A DNA stretch of 64,000 bases from Silvanigrella paludirubra (GCF_009208775.1 NZ_WFLM01000003.1:535374-599373), one strand, 5' to 3'. Shown: positions 52,039 through 61,636, counted from the stretch's first letter. The notes: generated by a model not told the origin, from the letters alone. Numbers and translations are program-made.

Positions 52039-54777
52039 ATGGAGCACATGAGAGTAACAAGCTGGGAATTTAATCAACCCAATAAGTTTTTTTTTATGAA
52101 CGAAAAATCAATTTTAGTTGGTTTTATTTCATTACTTATTGGAATGTCTTTTTCTGACAGTATTTCAAATTTCTTTTTTAGTGATAGTACAATTAGAGTA
52201 ATAACTCCTTTTATATTTGGGTTTGTAGGATATAAAATGATGGAGTATTTTCTGAATGGAAAATATCCCTCACAAAGGATAGAGAGTATAAAAGGAACAA
52301 TAATTAGATATAAAGGAATCAATAAAATATGGTTAAATGATGAAAAGTTAGCAAATTATAAATTTTCTGGTGATATCAATTCCTTTTTTGATATTGAAGG
52401 CAACGAAATTTTTGGCTTTGAAATCACGTTATCACATGATAATTCATTAAAAACATTTCAAAACATCGTTGAAACGATTTTAAAAGATTTAAAACCACTG
52501 GATCAAATTCAATTTATACGTGTCAGCAAAGATTTAAACAAAGAAAGTCTTTTTGAAAAAAATCCAATTTTAAAAGAAAAAAAAGTAAAACAACAAAATT
52601 TTTATATTTTCTTTTCAATTTCAGATACAACTTTAAAATTAAAAGAAAGTATTAGTAATAAGGTAATTTTAGGAAGGAGGTTAACCCGATCCGAAATCTC
52701 AAATCTAGCAGAATATATATTTGCACCAAGAAGAAAACCTTCGGGAAAAGATTTACCTTTTTATTTAATGTCGATGTTTTTTAATGATAAATATTTAGAA
52801 ACAAGTTCGGATAATTTTGTTACAGCTTCTTCAAGTTTAGCAGCTTTACCAAAGCATTATGTTACAGAACAATTTAAAAATTTTTTAGATCCCATAAAAC
52901 AATTAGATAGTATCATATCTGTTAAATTTACGAAAAACATGAACGTGATGCAATCGTTTAAAGATACGCTCAATATCTTTAAATTTGAAAATCTTGATTT
53001 TAGAAAAAAATCAAATCAAAAAAAATTGGAAGCTTACGAACAACAAAAAATAGACGCATCTGAAGGGAAACAAACAAAATTATTTATGCATTTTTCTATA
53101 GTCGTTACTGGAAATAATAATGACGTTGAGAACGGTCTTCTAGAATTGGAAAATAATGCAGATGAAAGCGAGGTAAATTTTCGTCCTGTATTTGCAAGGG
53201 AAACTCATTTCTTAAAAGAAGTTTTGCTTTCTATCCTTCCAGGCAGTCGTAAAAATAATAGATTTAAAGAGCTTAAAGTAAACTCAACAGAAGAGGCATT
53301 TTTATATATCCCAAGCCCAACATTAGCAAATGATCTAACAGATGATAGAGCATTTCCGATGCGAACAATTGATAATGCTCTTTGGTTATTTCCTTATTAT
53401 AAACCTAAAACAACTTTAATTTGTGGTTTGCCTGGGTTTGGGAAATCCTTACTTGCCTCCTTATTCTTTTATGCAAATATTAAATCGTATCAAAATGGAT
53501 ACCCTGCTGCTGGCTTTGTTTTAGATCTTGGCGACTCATTTCTTTTTCTTGAAGATCAACTTGCTGATTTTATTTTGCAACTTAATTACGATAATAGTGT
53601 TGGTAAATATAAGCCTCTTGAAATTCATCCACTTGAACTATTTAAGCCTTTTGGAGACAGAATAAAATATGCCCAAAGGTTTTTGTGCAATATTATGGGA
53701 TTTGATCCAAGTGATAAAACACAAAGTTTTGCTACTGATGGGGAAGTTGTTAGTAAAAGTTTAGAAGAATTTTATCAGAATAATTTATCTAATCTCACAG
53801 ATTTTAAAAAAATATTGGTAGAAAAATTAGAAGTATTTTTTGCGAATTCAGTGCAAAAGCAAATAAAAATGTCGAATTGGGAAGAGTTTATAGCAAGACT
53901 AAATGTCTTTTGTAAAGGAGGTTTAAATGGTGAAGTTTTTGAACCAGAACATCCCAAATACAATGCGGATGATATAAAAAATGTTCGCTTTTTTTATGCA
54001 AGTAAAAACACCCAAACTAAAGATGATGTTTCTTTAATTTCTGCTTTTGCTTCTCTAGTGATTTCATTTGCCGATCTCATGGAAGAAAAATTTAAATCTG
54101 GCGGTGAAAATGATGCTTCAAACTTTTTTTATTGTGTGGATGAAATGCAGTGGTGGTCGGAATATATGCCTCACACTTGGTTTCGTGAAAGAGCAAATCA
54201 AAATAGAAAATTTGGGGCTTCTCTTTGGCTTATTACACAAAACCTTGAAAATTTAATTGTCCCACGTGCGGAACTGGAAAAGAAAACAATTTCAAGTCCG
54301 TACGCTTTGCTTGAAGCTGTTCAAAGATTCTTTTTTTATACACTCCCACAAAACAATGAAGTGGTTAAAATATTGGCAAAAGAATCCTTAAATGAAAAAG
54401 GAATTGCTTTAAAAGGGGGGCGTGTTGAAAAAATGCATCAAATCGCCAATCGTATTTCTGAAATAAAAAATATTATTTCAATCAAGCGTGATTCGCCAAT
54501 TAAATTAGATCGAATTGTTGGCTACTGTGACGAAGAACTAAATTTAATGCCTGTATGTGTAGATATAGATAAAGAACAACTCTGGGCATTTACAACCCAT
54601 GATGGGGCAAGGTCTATCCGTAAAAAAGCTTTGAAGTATTGCAGATTAACCTATACAGAAACATGTAAATTACTTGCAAAATGGCCTGGTCAAATTCCAG
54701 AAAATCAAGTTTCTAAACAATATGAAAATGACATTCTAAAAACTGCATTTGATTTAAAAGAAATTAGTCTTCAATAA
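52039..54777 (+). CDS. virB4: VirB3-VirB4 fusion ATPase of the type IV secretion system
   Basis: A 912-residue protein. The first 80 residues contain two closely spaced transmembrane helices (SILVGFISLLIGMSF and VITPFIFGFVGYKMM), as in VirB3/TraL. The rest is a VirB4/TraC ATPase with Walker A G463-L-P-G-F-G-K-S470 and Walker B CVDE (residues 699-702) followed by MQWWSEY, and the ITQNLENL region. VirB4 drives pilus assembly and substrate transfer at the inner membrane. Fusions of VirB3 to VirB4 are known in other systems. It starts 10 bp after the pilin gene. Confidence 0.9.
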   Translation: MEHMRVTSWEFNQPNKFFFMNEKSILVGFISLLIGMSFSDSISNFFFSDSTIRVITPFIFGFVGYKMMEYFLNGKYPSQRIESIKGTIIRYKGINKIWLNDEKLANYKFSGDINSFFDIEGNEIFGFEITLSHDNSLKTFQNIVETILKDLKPLDQIQFIRVSKDLNKESLFEKNPILKEKKVKQQNFYIFFSISDTTLKLKESISNKVILGRRLTRSEISNLAEYIFAPRRKPSGKDLPFYLMSMFFNDKYLETSSDNFVTASSSLAALPKHYVTEQFKNFLDPIKQLDSIISVKFTKNMNVMQSFKDTLNIFKFENLDFRKKSNQKKLEAYEQQKIDASEGKQTKLFMHFSIVVTGNNNDVENGLLELENNADESEVNFRPVFARETHFLKEVLLSILPGSRKNNRFKELKVNSTEEAFLYIPSPTLANDLTDDRAFPMRTIDNALWLFPYYKPKTTLICGLPGFGKSLLASLFFYANIKSYQNGYPAAGFVLDLGDSFLFLEDQLADFILQLNYDNSVGKYKPLEIHPLELFKPFGDRIKYAQRFLCNIMGFDPSDKTQSFATDGEVVSKSLEEFYQNNLSNLTDFKKILVEKLEVFFANSVQKQIKMSNWEEFIARLNVFCKGGLNGEVFEPEHPKYNADDIKNVRFFYASKNTQTKDDVSLISAFASLVISFADLMEEKFKSGGENDASNFFYCVDEMQWWSEYMPHTWFRERANQNRKFGASLWLITQNLENLIVPRAELEKKTISSPYALLEAVQRFFFYTLPQNNEVVKILAKESLNEKGIALKGGRVEKMHQIANRISEIKNIISIKRDSPIKLDRIVGYCDEELNLMPVCVDIDKEQLWAFTTHDGARSIRKKALKYCRLTYTETCKLLAKWPGQIPENQVSKQYENDILKTAFDLKEISLQ

Positions 54778-55740
54778 ATGAAGGGTTATGATATGAAATT
54801 AGATTCAGATTATATAATTAAAATAGAAGAAGATAGACAAAATAAGATTCAAAAAAAAAATAGAAGAAGGGTACTCATAGTTACTTTTTTAGTTTCTTCT
54901 TTTATCATGCAAAAATATTTGTTTGCTGTAAACCCTGCGGATACAAGTCTTCTTGCTTCAATTGAAGCAAAAGCAACCGCAATTGTTACTTATGCAAAAA
55001 ATATGCTTGATCTATATAACAAACAAATAGAAGCCGTAAATAATGTATTCAGAGCTGCGGATAAAACAAAACAATTCATGGAAATGATGATTTCTCCTGA
55101 AAAAAATATTTTTTACAAACAAGCAAAACAGCTCTCAGGATATATAAAAACATTTACACATAATAATGATGATCCATTTAAAATTAGACTTAAGAAATTT
55201 GATTTAGAAGCTCAAATACTTGTACAAAAATATGAAGAACTTTCTTATCAATATGACGTAACAGAAAGAGCTTGGAAAAGAGCAGCAAAACCTTTGCTAG
55301 ATAAAGATAAAATGAAGGAAATTAATAGAAATCCATCAAATAGTGCTTATATTTATGCAGCTAATCAAAATGTAAAAGATATGTACTATAGAACAAAAGG
55401 AATGGCTTATGAGCAGGAAATCCAAGAAATTGAAAATCAAATACTTTTAGATCGAATGACAGACAAATTTCCGATTGATAAATCGCCAGAAGAAGTTTTT
55501 TACGAATCAACAAAACATATGTCTATTAAAATTCAATTAGATCAATTAAAAATGATGAAAGAAATTCACTCAACTTTGGTTGCTATGTTGCAAGTTCAAT
55601 CAGGAAATTCAGTTCCAAATACCTCTTTTCCAAAACTTTCAGATTTCAAAAAGGCATATGAAAGAGCTTCCACTGGTTTGCCTTTGGATGACGATAAAAA
55701 GCCAAATGCTTCTTCTGTCTCATCAAATAATGGGAGATAA
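54778..55740 (+). CDS. VirB5-like secretion protein
   Basis: The frame starts right at the virB4 stop (ATG 54778), but ATG 54793 with GAAGGG upstream is an equally good start. One hydrophobic N-terminal segment (VLIVTFLVSSFIMQKYLFA) acts as signal or anchor, and the remainder is almost wholly helical (VTYAKNMLDLYNKQIEAVNN), as in VirB5/TraC minor pilins. Position after virB4 supports this. The C-terminal 25 residues are Ser/Asn-rich and disordered. Confidence 0.65.
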   Translation: MKGYDMKLDSDYIIKIEEDRQNKIQKKNRRRVLIVTFLVSSFIMQKYLFAVNPADTSLLASIEAKATAIVTYAKNMLDLYNKQIEAVNNVFRAADKTKQFMEMMISPEKNIFYKQAKQLSGYIKTFTHNNDDPFKIRLKKFDLEAQILVQKYEELSYQYDVTERAWKRAAKPLLDKDKMKEINRNPSNSAYIYAANQNVKDMYYRTKGMAYEQEIQEIENQILLDRMTDKFPIDKSPEEVFYESTKHMSIKIQLDQLKMMKEIHSTLVAMLQVQSGNSVPNTSFPKLSDFKKAYERASTGLPLDDDKKPNASSVSSNNGR

Positions 55741-55745
55741 AATAA

Positions 55746-56834
55746 ATGATTCTAGATGATATGTTTGAAACATCAACCTATCTTTGTTTGATAGGAGTAG
55801 CGCTTTATATTTCATATAAATATTTATATGGATTTTATAAAAGAGATGCCTTTATTGATATTATTAAATATTTTGGTGCTTTTACAGTTGGATATTTAAT
55901 CTTAAAGTCATTAATAAATATAAATCATACCATCTCTATTGAACAAGATACTGTGCAAGTGCAAGAGGGGATTTATCGAGTTGGTGCTTGGATTTTTCAT
56001 ATCGAATCTATTGCAAAAGCAGCAGAAAGTCTAACTCATGTGATTTCTAATTCCGCTGTAGGCTCTGCTACAGCCAGCGCTTCCATTTTACTTTCTGCAA
56101 TGATGTTCCATTCTCGAATGCTCATGGGAGGATGGAGAAGTCACAACGAAGTTGTGGAAGCTTTTTTTATTTCGCTTGTTACGTTTTTTTGTCTTTCCTA
56201 TTTTGATGTTTTTTTTAATACAATGACATCTTTATTAGATGAGTTTTCAAACATATTTTTTGGCGATGATCTCTACGCAAGATATGCGGAAACAATGGCG
56301 CCAATGAACATGTTATTAGTACAATGCAAAACAACAATATTAGAAGCTAGCGTTTGGGATTTTACAAAACTTATTTCATCGGTTGTTGCTGGTTTTTATA
56401 TTATTATTTTATTTATATTTTCTTGCGTAAATTTTATCTTATTTTCGATTCAATATTTGTGTTTAATGGGAATTCCTTTAGTTACCATCATTTTTACATT
56501 TATGTCGGGAATAGATCCATTTAGACCTATTAGAATAACTGGGGCAGTTGTATTACTTACGTTTTTATCAAAATTACAGATTTTTTTCCTTGCATCCATG
56601 TCAAGATGGACAATCCATGATTATTCAGGATCAATAACAGAAATGAACAATGATATTGTTGATGGTGCTGGCTTTGTTGGAGATAATTTTTTTCTGCTAT
56701 TAAAACTCGTTGGTGGTTTAGCTTTTTTTATCTTAATAATTGCTTTAGTTTCCTGGAAAATGTTTGACTTTATTTTAAACGTTATTGGTGTAAATCAGTT
56801 CGCACAATTAAAAAGTGTTATGAGAAAAGGATAA
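55746..56834 (+). CDS. VirB6/TrbL-like polytopic membrane protein
   Basis: A 362-residue protein with about seven to eight hydrophobic segments, a conserved-looking Gly/Ala region (SAVGSATASASILLSAMMF) and aromatic-rich cytoplasmic turns. The layout and the position between VirB5- and VirB8-like genes fit VirB6, the inner-membrane channel component. Families at this position are poorly conserved, so the call relies on topology and order. Confidence 0.65.
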   Translation: MILDDMFETSTYLCLIGVALYISYKYLYGFYKRDAFIDIIKYFGAFTVGYLILKSLININHTISIEQDTVQVQEGIYRVGAWIFHIESIAKAAESLTHVISNSAVGSATASASILLSAMMFHSRMLMGGWRSHNEVVEAFFISLVTFFCLSYFDVFFNTMTSLLDEFSNIFFGDDLYARYAETMAPMNMLLVQCKTTILEASVWDFTKLISSVVAGFYIIILFIFSCVNFILFSIQYLCLMGIPLVTIIFTFMSGIDPFRPIRITGAVVLLTFLSKLQIFFLASMSRWTIHDYSGSITEMNNDIVDGAGFVGDNFFLLLKLVGGLAFFILIIALVSWKMFDFILNVIGVNQFAQLKSVMRKG

Positions 56835-56840
56835 ATAAAT

Positions 56841-57470
56841 ATGCACTTGGATCATTTAGCTTATTTAGTTCAAAAAAGAATGTGGTTATTTTTTATTCCC
56901 TATGTCTTTATTTCACCAATATTTTATTATTATTTATTTAAAGCTCCTTCTACTCCTCCCGAAAAAATTATGCCGATTGCTTTTGTGGATGCAAATGGAA
57001 ACACTAGAAAGTTATATTGTGGAAAGGATGATGCAAACGATATTAATATGCTTGCTCTTTCTGAGAAAACAGGGAAAGAAATGTTGAACGTATTATTTTC
57101 TTTTCCTGCAAATAAAAAAGAAACAGCGGCACGAATTGCAACCTACTCTAAATATTTTTCTCAAGAAAGAGATTCATCTATTCAGAATTTTTTAAAGTCG
57201 CAAGCTGAAAAAACTTTATCCCTTGCAGATTCAGGAGCGAGTGCAACTTTTAATATAACCTATATTTCAGGTGGCTATGATCCTAAAAATAAAAACTATG
57301 TTGTGGTTTCTGATTTAACTCAAAAATTGGTTCGAAATGGAATAGAAACAACAAAGAAATTCTCGGTAGATATTTATTTAAAAATGACAGCAAAAGATAG
57401 AAAAGAAAGTGAAGGTATTATTTTAGAAATCACATCTGTTAAATTAAGGAACATTAAAAATGAAAGTTAA
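56841..57470 (+). CDS. VirB8/TraE-like secretion protein
   Basis: A 209-residue bitopic protein: a short cytoplasmic N-terminus, one transmembrane helix (MWLFFIPYVFISPIFYYYLF) and a periplasmic domain with helices then strands (YVVVSDLTQKLVRNG, KKFSVDIYLKMTAKDR), the nuclear-transport-factor-2-like layout of VirB8/TraE. It follows the VirB6-like gene by 6 bp and overlaps the next by 11 bp. Confidence 0.7.
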   Translation: MHLDHLAYLVQKRMWLFFIPYVFISPIFYYYLFKAPSTPPEKIMPIAFVDANGNTRKLYCGKDDANDINMLALSEKTGKEMLNVLFSFPANKKETAARIATYSKYFSQERDSSIQNFLKSQAEKTLSLADSGASATFNITYISGGYDPKNKNYVVVSDLTQKLVRNGIETTKKFSVDIYLKMTAKDRKESEGIILEITSVKLRNIKNES

Positions 57471-58341
57471 TATCGTTAATTTAAATCTAATTAAATATTT
57501 TATAATTTTAGTTACAACTTCCTTTTTCATTACTCAACAATCTTTTTCAGAATCACCAGAGGAAATAGAAGGAGTTCTTATTCCTAATAAAGGTTTTAAT
57601 TCCGTTATTCCTTTTGCAACAATGTATCTATCCAAAAAACAACCTCCAGTTATTAAAATAACAGTTGCGCAACCTACTTTGTTATTATTCCCTTTCCAGG
57701 TTTCAAATTGTTGGGGGAATAATAATGCTCTTTCAATTTCTGATGCAAATATTGTCAAAGATTCAACTGGGAAACCAACTAATTTTTCACAAGTCATTTT
57801 AAATGTAAAAGGTGAAGCAATAACAGATGGAAGCGCACCTGATCAAACAGCAATGATCTGTAAAAGTGTTGATAATAATGCATATCCTCTTGGTGTCGAA
57901 TTTGTTGAAGATAACCCATATTCAATCGTAAAGTTTCTCAAAAAACAAGAAAATTATGCTCTTTCACTAGATCAATTTGGATTTGAAAAAGGGTTTTCTG
58001 ATAAAGATAATAGTTCTTATTTCAAAAAAGATAAGAAGAATAAAAATCAGAAAGAAGAAAAACCTGAAGCAATACAAAATAAAATAATTGAAAAAAAGAT
58101 GGAAATAAATGAAGTTAGCCCAAGTTTTGTTAATAAGAATTTAGATAAAAAAAATATTCCATCTTCTTTTAAAGAGAAGAATTCTGAATCAATAAAATCT
58201 AGTTTAGAAAAAATGGGAATTTATTCAGATAATAAAATCCAAAACGATAATGTTACAAAAAGTGATAAAGAAAATAAAATGGAGTCCTTACTAAAAGCTG
58301 CGGGTATCATTGCTGAAAATAAAGGGAAGACAAATGAATAA
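57460..58341 (+). CDS. VirB9/TraK-like outer-membrane complex protein
   Basis: A 293-residue precursor with a signal peptide (residues about 5-30). The mature N-terminal region is beta-rich (PVIKITVAQPTLLLFPFQVS, SQVILNVKGEA), resembling the N-terminal domain of VirB9/TraK. The last 120 residues are a Lys/Asn/Glu-rich linker with no C-terminal VirB9 beta-sandwich visible, so the protein may be reduced or the tail may thread the complex. It is translationally coupled to both neighbours. Confidence 0.6.
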   Translation: MKVNIVNLNLIKYFIILVTTSFFITQQSFSESPEEIEGVLIPNKGFNSVIPFATMYLSKKQPPVIKITVAQPTLLLFPFQVSNCWGNNNALSISDANIVKDSTGKPTNFSQVILNVKGEAITDGSAPDQTAMICKSVDNNAYPLGVEFVEDNPYSIVKFLKKQENYALSLDQFGFEKGFSDKDNSSYFKKDKKNKNQKEEKPEAIQNKIIEKKMEINEVSPSFVNKNLDKKNIPSSFKEKNSESIKSSLEKMGIYSDNKIQNDNVTKSDKENKMESLLKAAGIIAENKGKTNE

Positions 58342-59434
58342 AAGAGTAAAAAATTATTTAATTTATGGTGGAGTTGGGCTTCTTGCTTTTGTGATAATTA
58401 AATCTCTTTCATCTTCAAAAAAAAGCTCTGATGTTTTAAATAAAGAACTAGATGGGCTGTCTTTCACTGAGCATTTAAGAGCAAATTCACATGACGTAAA
58501 TAAAAATACAGAACAACCTACGATGTCTGATACCGTAGTTGAAAGTAAAAATATAGATAAAGAAAAAAATCCAAAATTAGATAGTTGGTCAATGACCAAG
58601 CTTGTAGCATCAGGTAAAGTACCAGAAGAAATTGCAAGTAATATTACAGCAGTAAATGACAATGCTTTATTTGATGCAAATAAACCACCAACAGTTAAAC
58701 ATGCTGATATTAAAACATTCAGAAATTCAGACTCACAACAGCAAGAAAAAATTTATGAACAACCTAAAGCATCTGAATTACCCAAAACAAAATTTGCTCG
58801 TCAGTCTAAATTAAGCGGTCCAGTGACAACCCTTACAGGCATGGCGCAAACTACAGATAGAGGAGCCATGTTTAAAGCAGGAACTCGTGTGCTTGCTATT
58901 TTACCTGATAAGTTAACTATTACTTCAGGAGAATCTGTTTATACAAGTCTAACCGCTCTTGGTTCTGCGGATCAAAAAGTTCCAAACAATTTAACTTTTG
59001 TGGGAAAAGCAAAATTAAATAAATCCGAAAGACGAGTTGAAATTGCAATAGAAAATTGTGTGAACACAAAAGATTCGTCTCCACCAATGCCTTGCGTGGC
59101 TGTTGTGAAGGACATTTTAGGAGATAATGGACTTACTGGGAAAATTTACGATCCTTCGAACTGGCAACTTATTATAGCTTCTGTTGGGGCTTATATTAAT
59201 ACCTCTGTACTTTCTCAGCTAACAACTTCAGCAACACAGAATGGTCAAACAGTCGATCAAACTACATCAAATCAAATCAGACAAAGTATTGCTGGAACGG
59301 TTACGGCTGTTGCAAATCGTCTGATATCAAATTTGGATAAATCAGGCACGGAAATTGTTCTTGCGCAAGGAGCAATTGTTCAAATATTTTTCACTGAAAC
59401 AACTCAAACATGGAATGATCAAAATAACACATGA
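58334..59434 (+). CDS. virB10: VirB10/TraB-like scaffold protein
   Basis: A 366-residue protein starting at ATG 58334 with AGGGAAG upstream, overlapping the previous stop by 8 bp. One N-terminal transmembrane helix (NYLIYGGVGLLAFVIIKSL), a long polar linker, then the TrbI/VirB10 beta domain from about residue 180 (FKAGTRVLAILPDKLTI, LNKSERRVEIAIENCV, GLTGKIYDPSNWQ, SGTEIVLAQGAIVQIFFTE). VirB10 spans both membranes and senses energy from the inner-membrane ATPases. Confidence 0.85.
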   Translation: MNKRVKNYLIYGGVGLLAFVIIKSLSSSKKSSDVLNKELDGLSFTEHLRANSHDVNKNTEQPTMSDTVVESKNIDKEKNPKLDSWSMTKLVASGKVPEEIASNITAVNDNALFDANKPPTVKHADIKTFRNSDSQQQEKIYEQPKASELPKTKFARQSKLSGPVTTLTGMAQTTDRGAMFKAGTRVLAILPDKLTITSGESVYTSLTALGSADQKVPNNLTFVGKAKLNKSERRVEIAIENCVNTKDSSPPMPCVAVVKDILGDNGLTGKIYDPSNWQLIIASVGAYINTSVLSQLTTSATQNGQTVDQTTSNQIRQSIAGTVTAVANRLISNLDKSGTEIVLAQGAIVQIFFTETTQTWNDQNNT

Positions 59435-60186
59435 TAAAAAAATATATTATTATATTTATGATTGCGTTTCATTTTCATTTTAAAATTCAAGCGAAAATTG
59501 TTTTAACATCTCCAGCAGCAGGAGCATTAATTAAAGATTTTAATGGTGCTGATGTGCAAGGAATTTTAATTGATACAAGGCAAAGTAAACAAGTTTATTC
59601 TGCGATGGACGGAAAAGTTATCTATGCTGGTGAATTTTCTAAAATCCAACAAAATATGATCGTTATTCAATCAGAAACATATAAAATATATACAATTTAT
59701 CGCAATGTAAATCATTTTAAAATTAAGGAGGGAATGATTGTTAAATCTGGACACAACTTAGGCACTTCAAATAAGTATTTATTATTTGAAGTGAGAACGT
59801 TTGATGGCAAGGCTCAAGATCCTAATGATTATTTAACTATAAATAGTCACCATCAAAAGAAAAAAAAGATAAAAACGGATTTCTATCCAAAATTTGTGGA
59901 TTTTATGAAGCGCAATGGTTTTTTTCATCACGAAATTCCGACAATGTTTTGTATTGCTTCCTGGGAATCTTCGTTCAATCGGAATGCGGTAAATATTAAT
60001 AAAAATCGGACACAAGATACAGGTTTATTTCAAATCAATGATATTTGGTTAAAAAAATGCGACATGTCCAGAAAAGATTTATTTGATGCAACAAATAACG
60101 CTAGATGTGCAAAAGTTGTTTTAAGAAATCAAGGTTTTCGTGCATGGGTTACATATAATAAATATTCAAGATTTTGTAGTATCTAA
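59431..60186 (+). CDS. VirB1-like murein enzyme: degenerate M23 domain plus c-type-lysozyme-like domain
   Basis: A 251-residue secreted protein with a signal peptide (residues 1-21). Residues 45-137 have the beta-fold layout of LytM/M23 endopeptidases (YSAMDGKVIYAGEF, YTIYRNVNHFKIKEGMIVKSG, YLLFEVRTFDGKAQDPNDYL), but the zinc-binding HxH/GxH residues are missing. Residues 150-251 look like a c-type lysozyme: C174, E179 (CIASWESSFN), D196 (QDTGLFQIN) exactly 17 residues after Glu as in hen lysozyme, C210, C226 (RCAKVV), and WVTYNKYSRFC. It would open peptidoglycan for the secretion apparatus. Its start overlaps the virB10 stop (ATGA). Confidence 0.75.
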   Translation: MIKKYIIIFMIAFHFHFKIQAKIVLTSPAAGALIKDFNGADVQGILIDTRQSKQVYSAMDGKVIYAGEFSKIQQNMIVIQSETYKIYTIYRNVNHFKIKEGMIVKSGHNLGTSNKYLLFEVRTFDGKAQDPNDYLTINSHHQKKKKIKTDFYPKFVDFMKRNGFFHHEIPTMFCIASWESSFNRNAVNINKNRTQDTGLFQINDIWLKKCDMSRKDLFDATNNARCAKVVLRNQGFRAWVTYNKYSRFCSI

Positions 60187-60370
60187 AATATTTTCAATTT
60201 TAAATAACAAAAAAATATTTAAAAATAAAAGAATTATATTATATTAATTTGTTAAAATTATGTATATTTAATAACATTATAATAGTAAAATATTTGACAA
60301 AAAAATTAAAATTAAATTTGAAAAGTATTTTATTTCAATATATTATTTAATTGAAAAATAAGGAGATTTT
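60187..60370. other. A/T-rich gap after the secretion operon
   Basis: A gap of 184 bp, almost pure A/T. No good terminator hairpin is visible; a promoter for the next gene would be expected, but none stands out beyond TTGACA at 60294-60299 with no clear -10. Confidence 0.35.
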
Positions 60371-60967
60371 ATGAATAGAGATAAAGCTAAAATGTCTTCA
60401 GAGAATCTAATCCGCTTTGACAAACCAATGAGCTTATATGAAAAAATATCGGATAGGCCATGTAAAAAATGCAAAGAAAAGTTTTTTATTAAAAATGTAT
60501 TTAGTAAATTTTGTCAGCCTTGTCTTGTTAAAGAAAAAAAAGAGAAATTAGATGCTATAAATATAAATAAACAAGTTTCTCTTAAAACTTGTTTAAAATG
60601 TAAAAAAAGATTTATGATGGGAAAAATATTTTCAAATTTTTGTGAAACTTGTGATATTCAATGCGCTAATCAAAAACCTGTTATAATTAAAAAAAAATCA
60701 TTTAGTACTATGAATGAATATAAAAATAAAGCAAATACGGGCGTGAGATGGGGGTGTGAATTTGTATATTGTAAAAACAAAGGCAATGAATTTAATCCTG
60801 TTTTACTTATGGGTGGTCAATTTTATATCATTGAAAAAAATGGACAGCTTAATTGTTTAGGAAATCGCATACCATCTGGATATTATACTATCAAAAAATA
60901 TGATTACAAAGACAAAATTTCAGATCCTCAAAAGTTAGCTCTTGAAAATATTCTTAACAGATTTTAA
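60371..60967 (+). CDS. Protein with two CxxC zinc ribbons
   Basis: A 198-residue soluble protein with an AAGGAG ribosome binding site. Two similar zinc-ribbon units: CKKC...FCQPC at about residues 33-55 and CLKC...FCETC at about 78-100, related in sequence (internal duplication). The C-terminal 80 residues form a separate domain (GVRWGCEFVYCKNKGNEF, GNRIPSGYYTIKKYDY). Function unknown; likely nucleic-acid or protein binding. Confidence 0.65.
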   Translation: MNRDKAKMSSENLIRFDKPMSLYEKISDRPCKKCKEKFFIKNVFSKFCQPCLVKEKKEKLDAININKQVSLKTCLKCKKRFMMGKIFSNFCETCDIQCANQKPVIIKKKSFSTMNEYKNKANTGVRWGCEFVYCKNKGNEFNPVLLMGGQFYIIEKNGQLNCLGNRIPSGYYTIKKYDYKDKISDPQKLALENILNRF

Positions 60968-61051
60968 TTTCATCAAAAATTAAATAAAAGGAGGTTTTAT
61001 AGGAAATAAAGATATAATATTTTTGTGCAAATTTTTTAAAATTTTAAATTA

Positions 61052-61369
61052 ATGAGGTTATTTATGCAAAATACAGCACAGTCTGGGATTGAATTAAGCA
61101 ATAAGAATAAAAAGAATTTTAGTGAGTTATTTTCATTTTTTATGTCAGGGATAGCTTCTTCATTTTTTTCCACTATCAGAATGATAAACTATTATTTGAT
61201 TATTACAGGTACTGTAACTCATATTGTTATTTATTTGATTCAGAAATTCCATTTCAGCAACGAAATTATTATTGATTTCTCAAAAATTGGTCCTAATCAA
61301 GTAACTTTTTTACTCATCAATTTTTTCATGATTTTTATTACAAAAGTTTATGATAAGGTTTTTGGATAA
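61052..61369 (+). CDS. Small membrane protein, unknown
   Basis: A 105-residue protein with two to three hydrophobic segments (about residues 28-65 and 82-98). MQNTAQSG five codons in may be the true start. No family is recognised. It belongs to a run of small genes after the secretion operon. Confidence 0.5.
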   Translation: MRLFMQNTAQSGIELSNKNKKNFSELFSFFMSGIASSFFSTIRMINYYLIITGTVTHIVIYLIQKFHFSNEIIIDFSKIGPNQVTFLLINFFMIFITKVYDKVFG

Positions 61370-61420
61370 TTTAGTTAAATTAAATATGTTTATAAAATTA
61401 AAATAAATAAAGGGTTAAAG

Positions 61421-61636
61421 ATGACTACTTCAAATTTTTTTGATTCATGTGTTTCTTTGATAGAAAAAGAATTATTATTAGAGTCTTCGAATGAAAAGGA
61501 AAAAATTATAGATAAATTTATAAATAACAGCGATTTTCAAAAAGAAGTTTTAAAAAAATGTAACCTACCTTATCAGCCGAATACGATGACACATGCGGTA
61601 TTAGCTTCCTTTATTTGTAAATATGCTTCTCATTGA
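61421..61636 (+). CDS. 71-residue soluble protein, unknown
   Basis: A short helical acidic protein (SCVSLIEKELLLESSNEKEK then FQKEVLKKCNLPYQPNTM). AAAGGG lies before the ATG. Possibly a small regulator or chaperone; no family is recognised. Confidence 0.5.
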   Translation: MTTSNFFDSCVSLIEKELLLESSNEKEKIIDKFINNSDFQKEVLKKCNLPYQPNTMTHAVLASFICKYASH

